Shown here piece after piece: positions 6,673 through 12,518 of a DNA stretch of 13,983 nt. The stretch is from OMOG01 sp041485845 (GTDB taxonomy: Bacteria; Acidobacteriota; Terriglobia; Bryobacterales; Bryobacteraceae). A program made the position numbers and the translations under genes. Position 1 is the first letter of the stretch, and every line of letters begins with the position of its first letter. Below the pieces are notes generated by a model, which searched no databases, was not told the origin of the DNA, and worked only from the letters and a program-made list of their open reading frames with translations. Location of the stretch: positions 1 to 13,983 of the forward strand of contig JBGPKH010000179.1 of NCBI GenBank assembly GCA_041485845.1, given 5' to 3'.

Positions 6673-7707
6673 ATGAAGCTCTTCCGGATCGCAGTGGCCA
6701 CCGCTGCCGTCCTCACGCTGGGCGCCGTTACCGCGTCCGCGCAACCGGTGATCTCGGCCAAGTCTGGCACGATTGCCCTGGTCGAGGGCAAAGTGTTCCT
6801 CGGAGATCAGTTGGTGGAGCCGTCGCTCACCAAGTTCCCCGATATCAAAGAGAACGGGGTTTTGCGCACCGAAGAGGGCCGCGCGGAAGTCCTGCTGACA
6901 CCGGGGATCTCGGTGCACGTGGGCGAGAACAGCTCCCTCCGGCTAGTTACCAACCGCCTCATCGACACCCGGCTGGAATTGCTGACCGGTTCGGCAGTGG
7001 TGGACGCCGTGGAAATCGCGAAAGACACCAATGTGACCGTGGTTTGCAAGGAAGGCACGGTGGCGATCGCCAAAGCCGGGCACTTCCGCTTCGATACCGA
7101 CCCGGCCCGCATTAAGGTGTTTGCCGGAGTGGCCGACGTGACGATCGCGGGCGAGCATACCATGGTCCCGGCCGGCAAAATGCTCAGCCTCAGCGGCGCC
7201 AGCGCGTCCGTGGAAAAATTCGACAAAGAGGACACCGACAGCCTGGACAACTGGGCCCGGCGGCGTGGTGAGGCCATGGCCATGGCCAACGTTTCCGCAG
7301 CCAAGTCGGCCTATAACAGCTATGCGACGGTAGCCCCAGGCGGCATGTGGGGCTACAATCCATACTTCGGAATTTACACTTTTATCCCGGGTAACGGAAG
7401 GCTGTGCGATCCCTATTACGGGTATTGCTACTGGAGCCCCTCGTACGTCAATCGCCTGTATTATCAACCACCTCCGCAGGTTTACAGCAACGGGGGGTAC
7501 GGTGGAGGCGCATCCTATCCCAGCATGGGCGCCACGTCCGGCGGATACTCTGGGACCATCGCTTCGTCCTCGGGAGTTTCCTCCAGCCCGGCGGCTTCTG
7601 CCAGTTCGGGATCGAGCGCGGCGTCATCGGCGGGCTCTTCGTCGGTGGGCCACGGCTCTGCCGGCGGCGGCGGTGGGGCCGGCGGTGGCGGCGGCCGCGG
7701 ACACTAA
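6673..7707 (+). CDS. Secreted FecR-domain protein with Tyr/Gly/Ser-rich tail
   Basis: 344 residues, beginning with a clear signal peptide (MKLFRIAVATAAVLTLGAVTASA, cleavage near 23-24). Residues about 33-170 form a FecR-type beta domain: GTIALVEGKVFLGDQ, LRTEEGRAEVLLTPGISVHVGENSSLRL, ELLTGSAVVD, VVCKEGTVAIAKAGHFRF, VFAGVADVTI, VPAGKMLSL. Residues about 185-215 are charged and helical. From about 216 the protein is Tyr/Gly/Pro-rich (GMWGYNPYFGIYTFIPG, DPYYGYCYWSPSYVN), then a Ser/Ala stretch and a terminal poly-Gly (GGGGGAGGGGGRGH). There is no adjacent ECF sigma factor or TonB receptor and no cytoplasmic N-terminal segment, so this is not a classical FecR anti-sigma factor. A cell-surface or extracellular structural role is an inference. 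It is divergent from the kinase operon. Confidence 0.85.
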   Translation: MKLFRIAVATAAVLTLGAVTASAQPVISAKSGTIALVEGKVFLGDQLVEPSLTKFPDIKENGVLRTEEGRAEVLLTPGISVHVGENSSLRLVTNRLIDTRLELLTGSAVVDAVEIAKDTNVTVVCKEGTVAIAKAGHFRFDTDPARIKVFAGVADVTIAGEHTMVPAGKMLSLSGASASVEKFDKEDTDSLDNWARRRGEAMAMANVSAAKSAYNSYATVAPGGMWGYNPYFGIYTFIPGNGRLCDPYYGYCYWSPSYVNRLYYQPPPQVYSNGGYGGGASYPSMGATSGGYSGTIASSSGVSSSPAASASSGSSAASSAGSSSVGHGSAGGGGGAGGGGGRGH

Positions 7708-7727
7708 GAAGTCATTCTCGAATGAAG

Positions 7728-7760
7728 ATGGCCAGCTAAGTGATTGACTTAGCTGGCCAT
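7728..7760. terminator. Bidirectional hairpin terminator
   Basis: ATGGCCAGCTAAGT (7728-7741) and its exact reverse complement (7747-7760) form a perfect 14-bp stem with a 5-base loop. On the plus strand TTGTTGTCT follows. It lies between two convergent genes (ends at 7707 and 7781), so it probably terminates both. The T tract is better for the fecR-like gene than for the opposite strand. Confidence 0.8.
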
Positions 7761-7780
7761 TGTTGTCTCTGTGGCCGATC

Positions 7781-8227
7781 TTAAGTCGCCCGGACGGGGC
7801 GATGGCGGCGGCTGGCTCGGATCCCGATGAGTTCCGCGACTTCTCCGAGCAGATTCGGCAGGTTTTCTGTATAAATCGAGAACTGGTTCCGCCGTCGGGC
7901 CGTCCGGTTGTTCACCTTCGGCTCGTAGGAGGTTACCACGGCAGTCGCGGGGCGGTAGTCCTTCACCCTGGCATACGCCAGGACGTTGCGGCCCGCAGTC
8001 AGGGTGCCCATGCCCGCATCGCTCAAGACCAGGTCATATTGACCCTCGTCCAGCTTGGACAGCGCTTCCGCCGATGTAGCTGCGCCATCCACCGCATAAC
8101 CACCTGCCTGGAGAATGGTTTGCAGCGCCAGCCGGGAGGCCAGATCTCCGTGCACGAGAAGTACCCGGGCCAAGTCCAGTCCATGGGGCGGGCCACCTAC
8201 CGATTGCGAATGGAACGACTTCTGCAT
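7781..8227 (-). CDS. Stand-alone, degenerate response-regulator receiver protein
   Basis: 148 residues, ATG 8227 without a clear Shine-Dalgarno. Residues about 20-135 fit a CheY-like fold: ARVLLVHGD (strand 1), LALQTILQAGGYAVDGAATSAEALSKL, YDLVLSDAGM with probable phosphoacceptor Asp70, ATAVVTSYEP (Thr99/Ser100), then a helix NLPNLLGEVAELIG. Two conserved parts are altered: the acidic pair at the end of strand 1 is His-Gly-Asp (26-28), and the usual Lys-Pro near residue 120 is replaced by Tyr-Thr-Glu-Asn. There is no output domain; the tail is a short Arg-rich stretch (RASRRHRPVRAT). It may be a phosphorylation-independent or weakly active regulator. No kinase is adjacent on this strand. It is convergent with the fecR-like gene. 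Confidence 0.75.
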   Translation of the reverse strand: MQKSFHSQSVGGPPHGLDLARVLLVHGDLASRLALQTILQAGGYAVDGAATSAEALSKLDEGQYDLVLSDAGMGTLTAGRNVLAYARVKDYRPATAVVTSYEPKVNNRTARRRNQFSIYTENLPNLLGEVAELIGIRASRRHRPVRAT

Positions 8228-8265
8228 GTTGGTCTAGGATTACTTTAACCGATATTGCGAATTAT

Positions 8266-8287
8266 TGAGCCTGTTAATTTTGGCTCA
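8266..8287. promoter_or_regulatory. Dyad, possible operator
   Basis: TGAGCC (8266-8271) and GGCTCA (8282-8287) are perfect inverted 6-mers around a 10-bp AT-rich centre (TGTTAATTTT). The half-site centres lie 16 bp apart. The site is 40-60 bp upstream of the receiver gene and upstream of the export module, so it could regulate either. No family can be named. Confidence 0.3.
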
Positions 8288-8429
8288 GTGTATGGCAATT
8301 CCCACGCGTCTGCCAAAGTACTGGAAGTACCAAAGACTGATAGCGGAGTTATGCAAGGAAGGAGGTCTAAGTAGCCAAAGAATCAGGCGCTTCTGGCAGA
8401 GTGGCCGGGCCACTGATGCTCCCCAAGGG

Positions 8430-8449
8430 CGGGCTATGAAAATAGCCCG
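8430..8449 (+). terminator. Strong hairpin with GAAA tetraloop, possible terminator or attenuator
   Basis: CGGGCTAT, loop GAAA, ATAGCCCG: a perfect 8-bp stem capped by a GNRA tetraloop, extendable by a G-U pair, followed by GTTTCT. The loop sequence points to a folded RNA. It lies 77 bp upstream of the HlyD-type ATG, so it could end a leader or small RNA, or attenuate the export operon. The T tract is short, which weakens the terminator reading. Confidence 0.4.
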
Positions 8450-8526
8450 TGTTTCTAAGAATGAACCCGAGGCGCACGTGCCCGGCTGATGGTAGGCTAG
8501 GAAAACGTTCTTGGGAACAACGCTGT

Positions 8527-9705
8527 ATGCCCACGCCATTTGTCCGAACGCTGCGCTCGCTGGACGTGGACCGGTTCCGCTCGACCTCGGTGGGCCTCCT
8601 GCTCTGCGGAGTTCTTCTGGCTGGCTGGGGCGCGTGGTGCGTCCTGGCGCGCGTCACCTTGTATGAGGTCAGTCCCGCGGCGCGCATCGAGGTCGATCGC
8701 GCCGTGTACCCGGTGCAAGCGCCGGTGGCCGGGCGCGTGGTGCGCAGCGCGCTGGCGGTCGGCGTCCAGGTCCGTGCGGGAGACACGCTGGTGGAGCTCG
8801 ATGCGTCGCCCGAACGCTTGCAGGTTGCCGAGCTGCGCACGCGGCTGACATCGCTCGGCCCCGAGATGGACGCGCTCCGCCGCCAGACTGACGCCGAGCA
8901 GGCGGCGCGCGCCGGTGAGCAGACCGCCACGCGCACCGGCGTCGAAGAGGCCCGCGCTAACGCCAGCCAGGCGGAGGCGCCCGCAAAATACACCGCGGCT
9001 GAACTGGAGCGCCTGTCCTCGCTGCACGCCGAAGGGCTGCTCTCCGACCGCGAGTATCAGAAGGCCAAGGCCGACGCCGAGCAGTCGCGCTTCGTCGCGC
9101 AGCGCGACGGCATCGCGGTGCGGCGTCTGGAGGAAGAACGCCAGACGCGCGAGAGCGATCGCGATTCGCGCTTGCGCCGCTTGCAAGCCGATATCGCCAA
9201 CCTCGAGGGCCAGGCGGCCACGGCCCGCGCCGCCATCGCGCGCCTGGAGAACGAAATCGATCGCCGCCTCATCCGCGCGCCGGTCGGCGGCACGCTCGGC
9301 CAAGTCGCCATCCTGCGGCCGGGAGCGGTGCTGGAGGCGCGCGAGAAGGTAGGCGACATTGTCCCCGAGGGCAACATGCGGGTCGTCGCCCAGTTTCCTC
9401 CACCGGCCGCGTTGGGGCGCGTCGCCCCGGGCCAGCGCGCCGAAGTGCGGCTCGATGGCTTCCCCTGGATGCAATGGGGCACGGTGCCTGCCGTGGTGTC
9501 ACGGGTGGCGAGCGAAGTGCGCGACGGCGCCGTGCGTGTGGAATTGGGAATCGACGCCTCGCATGCCACGCGCATCCCCCTGCAGCACGGGCTGCCCGGA
9601 ACCGTCGAGATCGCAGTGGAGCGGGTGTCGCCCGCGTCGCTGGTGCTCCGTACGGCCGGCCGCCTGCTTGCGTCGCCGCGCAGCGCCTACGGGAGCGGCC
9701 AGTAG
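8527..9705 (+). CDS. HlyD-family periplasmic adaptor (membrane fusion protein)
   Basis: 392 residues from ATG 8527. The frame extends to 8449, but those residues precede a typical short cytoplasmic N-terminus (MPTPFVRTLRSLDVDRFRS). One TM segment covers about 19-41. Then come the first lipoyl half-motif (VYPVQAPVAGRVVRSALAVGVQVRAGDTLVELD, 60-92), a long charged alpha-hairpin coiled coil (about 94-246, rich in Ala/Arg/Glu), the second half-motif (LIRAPVGGTLGQVAILRPGAVLEAREKVGDI, 248-278), and a beta-barrel region (RVVAQFPPPAALGRVAPGQRAEVRLDGFP onward to about 365). Such proteins link an inner-membrane ABC exporter to the outer membrane. Its stop TAG is immediately followed by the ATG of the C39 transporter, so the pair is co-translated. 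No outer-membrane TolC partner is in the window. Confidence 0.9.
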   Translation: MPTPFVRTLRSLDVDRFRSTSVGLLLCGVLLAGWGAWCVLARVTLYEVSPAARIEVDRAVYPVQAPVAGRVVRSALAVGVQVRAGDTLVELDASPERLQVAELRTRLTSLGPEMDALRRQTDAEQAARAGEQTATRTGVEEARANASQAEAPAKYTAAELERLSSLHAEGLLSDREYQKAKADAEQSRFVAQRDGIAVRRLEEERQTRESDRDSRLRRLQADIANLEGQAATARAAIARLENEIDRRLIRAPVGGTLGQVAILRPGAVLEAREKVGDIVPEGNMRVVAQFPPPAALGRVAPGQRAEVRLDGFPWMQWGTVPAVVSRVASEVRDGAVRVELGIDASHATRIPLQHGLPGTVEIAVERVSPASLVLRTAGRLLASPRSAYGSGQ

Positions 9706-12294
9706 ATGCGCCGCCTGCTGGTCCCCGAAGTGATCCAGACGTCCGCGATGGATTGCGGGCCCGCCTGTCTCAAGGCAATGCTCGAAGGCTTCGGCATCCG
9801 GGCGAGCTACGGCCGCCTGCGTGAGGCGTGCCAGACGGACGTCGACGGCACGTCGATCGACTCCATCGAAGAAGCCGCCGCCCAGCTCGGGCTCGACGCC
9901 ACCCAGGTGATGCTGCCGCTGGACCATCTGCTCTATCCCGGGGCCGCCGCGCTGCCCGCCATCGTGGTGGTGCGCCAGCCCAACGGGACGCATCATTTCG
10001 TGGTGGTCTGGCGCCGCCACGGTCCCTGGGTGCAGGTGATGGATCCCGCGGTGGGGCGGCGCTGGGTACCGATATCGCGCTTCCTCAACGACGTCTACGT
10101 TCACGAGATGGCCGCGCCCGCAGCGGCATGGGAGGAGTGGTCGGCGGGCGAAGACTTTCGCGGCATACTTCGCCAGCGGCTCCATGCGCTCGGCGCGAAT
10201 TGGGACGATGCCATACCCGCGGCGGTACTGGACGCAGCCGCGCGCATGGTGGAGCGCCTGGCCGGGGAAGGGACGATTGCTCGCGGACATCAGTCGGCGC
10301 GCCTCGTGGAGGGCCTCGCCAAGTCGGGAACCTGTCCCGCGGAATACCACACGGCGCGGCCGGTTGAGGGCGACGCTGCCCAGGTGCTCCTGCGCGGCGC
10401 CGTTCTGATCCAGGTGCGCGGCCGCAAACCATCAACCACGGAAGGCCTTTCAGCCGAACTGGCCGCCGCACTGGGAGAAAAACCATCCCGGCCGGCAATC
10501 GAGTTATTGCGTTTCGTGCTGTCGGGAAATTCCGGCGCGGCAGGCGCTTTGGCGGTAGCGCTGGCGCTCAGCGCCGTCTCGCTGATCGTTGAGGCGGTGC
10601 TGTTGCGCGGCGTCTATGACGTAGGCCGCGAGCTCGCCACCTCCGGACAGCGCCTCGCAGGAGTGGCGTTGCTCCTGGCATTCGGCGCCATCCTGCTGGG
10701 GCTCGATCTATGCGTGGCGGGCGGCGTCCTGCGTCTGGGACGGCGACTTGAATTGACGTTGCGCATGCGGTTTCTCGCCAAGATCCCGCGCCTCGAAGAT
10801 CGCTACTTTCGCAGCCGTCCCGTTTCCGACATGGGCGACCGCAGTCACAACATCCACCAGTTGCGCCAGGCGCCGGAACTGTCAGCCACCTTCTTGCGCA
10901 ACGCCTTCGAGATGACCGTCACCGCCGCGGCCATCGCCTGGTTCTACCCCGCCGCGGCTTGGCCGGCGGTGCTGACCGCCATCGCGGCGCTGGCGATTCC
11001 AATTCTCGCGCAGCCCGCGCTGATGGAGCGCGATCTCAAGCTGCGCAGCCATTCGGGCGCGCTAACCCGCTTCTACCTCGACGCGCTCCTCGGGCTCTCC
11101 GCCATCCGCGCGCACGGCGGCGGGCGCGCCGTCCGTGGCGAGCAGGATTCCCTCCTGAAAGAGTGGGCGCGTGCGGGATTGGAATTGCAGCGAACGGCGG
11201 TAACCGCGGAGGCCCTGCAGTTGAGCGCCAGCCTGGGCCTGGCCGCGTGGACCGTGTGGCGCGCCCTGGGGCACGGCGGCAACCCGGCCGCCGCGCTGCT
11301 GCTCATCTACTGGGTGCTGAACCTGCCGGCGGTGGGCCAGGAGGCTGCGGGCGCGCTGTGGCAGTTCCCCCTGCTGCGTAACACTGCGTTGCGCGCGCTC
11401 GAGCCGCTGGGCGCTGTGGAGACGGAACAGGCGGCTTCCGTCGAGCCTGCATCGCGAACCTCCGCGCCGCCCCACCTGGTTTTCGAAAACGTGACCGCGG
11501 TAGCCGGCGGCCATCGCATTCTCGACGGCATTTCGCTCGATATCCCTCCCGGCAGCCATGTAGCCGTTGTGGGCGCGTCGGGAGCGGGAAAGTCGAGCCT
11601 GGCGAGCCTCCTGCTGGGATGGCTCCGGCCGTCGCAGGGGCGCGTGCTGGTGGATGGCGAGACGCTCGATGCCGCCGCGCTCAATCTCCTGCGCCGCGAA
11701 ACGGCCTGGGTCGATCCCGAAGTGCGGATCTGGAACCGCGCCCTTTACGACAACCTGGTGTACGGCGGCGGCGCGGACGACGAGATGGATTCGCTGATCG
11801 CCGCGGCGGAGCTGGATTCGGTGCTCCAGCGCATGCCCGATGGCCTGCAGACCAGGCTCGGCGAGGGCGGCGCGCTGGTCTCCGGCGGCGAAGGACAGCG
11901 CGTGCGTCTGGGACGCGCCATGGCGCGCAAGCACGTGCGCCTGGCGATTCTCGACGAGCCGGCTCGCGGGCTCGATCACAGCCAGCGCCGCACCCTGCTG
12001 GACCGCGCGCGGCGCCGCTGGAGCGGGGCCACCATGCTGGCGATCACCCACGACGTCGGCGATACGCTCAATTTCGAGCGCGTGCTGGTGATCGACGGCG
12101 GACGCGTAGTGGAAGATGGCTCGCCCGCCGGCCTCGCGGCCAACACCGCTTCGCTGTACCGGCGGATGCTGGACACGGAAGACGGGCTGCGCCGCGGCCT
12201 GTGGTCGAGCGCGCGGTGGCGCCGCCTGCGTCTGGAGGATGGCGTCTTGCGGGAAACCGAGAGGAGGGGGGCGCGTGCCGGATCGCATCCCTGA
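9706..12294 (+). CDS. C39 peptidase-containing ABC exporter
   Basis: 862 residues; ATG 9706 abuts the upstream stop. The N-terminal C39 domain (1-135) has the complete catalytic set: Gln11 and Cys17 in QTSAMDCGPACL, His97 in THHFVVV, Asp113 in VMDPAVG. It should cleave double-glycine-type leaders during export. Residues about 140-268 form an extra region of about 125 residues not usual in this family. The membrane domain (about 279-540) has about six hydrophobic segments. The nucleotide-binding domain (about 590-825) has Walker A GASGAGKS (623-630), signature VSGGE (725-729), Walker B LAILDE with Glu751, D-loop GLD and H-loop His782. The Q-loop position reads WVDPEVRIWN, without the usual Gln. 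The substrate is probably a peptide, but no precursor gene is visible. It works with the HlyD adaptor and the following transporter. Confidence 0.92.
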   Translation: MRRLLVPEVIQTSAMDCGPACLKAMLEGFGIRASYGRLREACQTDVDGTSIDSIEEAAAQLGLDATQVMLPLDHLLYPGAAALPAIVVVRQPNGTHHFVVVWRRHGPWVQVMDPAVGRRWVPISRFLNDVYVHEMAAPAAAWEEWSAGEDFRGILRQRLHALGANWDDAIPAAVLDAAARMVERLAGEGTIARGHQSARLVEGLAKSGTCPAEYHTARPVEGDAAQVLLRGAVLIQVRGRKPSTTEGLSAELAAALGEKPSRPAIELLRFVLSGNSGAAGALAVALALSAVSLIVEAVLLRGVYDVGRELATSGQRLAGVALLLAFGAILLGLDLCVAGGVLRLGRRLELTLRMRFLAKIPRLEDRYFRSRPVSDMGDRSHNIHQLRQAPELSATFLRNAFEMTVTAAAIAWFYPAAAWPAVLTAIAALAIPILAQPALMERDLKLRSHSGALTRFYLDALLGLSAIRAHGGGRAVRGEQDSLLKEWARAGLELQRTAVTAEALQLSASLGLAAWTVWRALGHGGNPAAALLLIYWVLNLPAVGQEAAGALWQFPLLRNTALRALEPLGAVETEQAASVEPASRTSAPPHLVFENVTAVAGGHRILDGISLDIPPGSHVAVVGASGAGKSSLASLLLGWLRPSQGRVLVDGETLDAAALNLLRRETAWVDPEVRIWNRALYDNLVYGGGADDEMDSLIAAAELDSVLQRMPDGLQTRLGEGGALVSGGEGQRVRLGRAMARKHVRLAILDEPARGLDHSQRRTLLDRARRRWSGATMLAITHDVGDTLNFERVLVIDGGRVVEDGSPAGLAANTASLYRRMLDTEDGLRRGLWSSARWRRLRLEDGVLRETERRGARAGSHP

Positions 12295-12303
12295 GACCAC
12301 CTC
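12275..12303 (+). repeat. Imperfect direct repeat, copy 1 (duplicated start region)
   Basis: Around GTG 12275, preceded by a strong Shine-Dalgarno (GAGGAGG), the DNA GCGCGTGCCGGATCGC followed by CTGA matches the start of the second transporter at 12517-12540. It encodes VPDRIPET against VADRFTES there, in the same relative frame. About 23 of 29 bases agree. The frame opened here runs only to 12538, through the palindromic repeats, and does not look like a gene. It appears to be a former or duplicated start of the second transporter gene. Confidence 0.5.
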
Positions 12304-12318
12304 CTCTCAGTCTGCCTC

Positions 12319-12388
12319 GCAGGCACTCCTGCCGTCCGTGGCGGCCGTGGCGCAGGTTGTCAACCTGCGGCCGATTGCCAATCGGCCG
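12319..12388. repeat. Cluster of three palindromes (REP-like element)
   Basis: Three hairpins lie in 70 bases. GCAGG-cact-CCTGC is at 12319-12332. CGCAGGTTG-T-CAACCTGCG (12351-12369) is a perfect 9-bp palindrome around one base. CGGCCGATTG-C-CAATCGGCCG (12368-12388) is a perfect 10-bp palindrome around one base, sharing two bases with the previous one. Adjacent odd-length palindromes of this kind are typical of dispersed extragenic repeats; from memory, similar sequences recur in acidobacterial and verrucomicrobial genomes. Position between two co-oriented operon genes suggests an insertion that may also tune expression of the downstream gene. Confidence 0.65.
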
Positions 12389-12518
12389 GCCCCGGAGTTT
12401 AGCCTTCTATTCAAGGCCGAGGTGGGAGAGACGATCGGTTCTTGTCGTCTGTCCCCCGCCGGCTTGCGGCCAGGATTGGCCGTCCAACGGCACCTGAATG
12501 CGAAACCTGGGAGGGCGC

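Larger units (their letters stand above)
8228..8526. other. Non-coding interval with hairpins, between receiver gene and export module
   Basis: This interval is visibly less GC-rich than its surroundings, especially 8228-8400. It should hold the promoters of the divergent flanking genes, but I see no strong -35/-10 pair. It contains a dyad at 8266-8287; small hairpins GTACT-GGA-AGTAC (8318-8330) and AGTGGC-CGG-GCCACT (8400-8414); a strong hairpin at 8430-8449; and AAGGAGGT at about 8359-8366, a full anti-Shine-Dalgarno match with no start codon at a usable distance. A 65-codon frame (8292-8489) crosses it but has no ribosome site and a third-position GC near 50 percent, unlike the real genes here. 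A structured leader or small RNA is possible. Confidence 0.5.

Noticed and set aside
8400..8450. GCCACTG...AAGGGCGGG, resembling part of a cobalamin riboswitch
   Set aside because: No B12-box and no surrounding conserved core; downstream genes have no link to cobalamin.
8292..8489. 65-codon plus-strand frame with a Gly-Gly in ELCKEGGLSS, considered as a RiPP precursor for the export module
   Set aside because: No ribosome site, third-position GC near 50 percent, and the residues before Gly-Gly do not fit the double-glycine leader pattern (Lys at -4, acidic residue out of place).
11062..12300. 412-codon minus-strand frame antisense to the C39 transporter
   Set aside because: Shadow frame, rich in Arg/Gln/His; the opposite strand has complete ATPase motifs.
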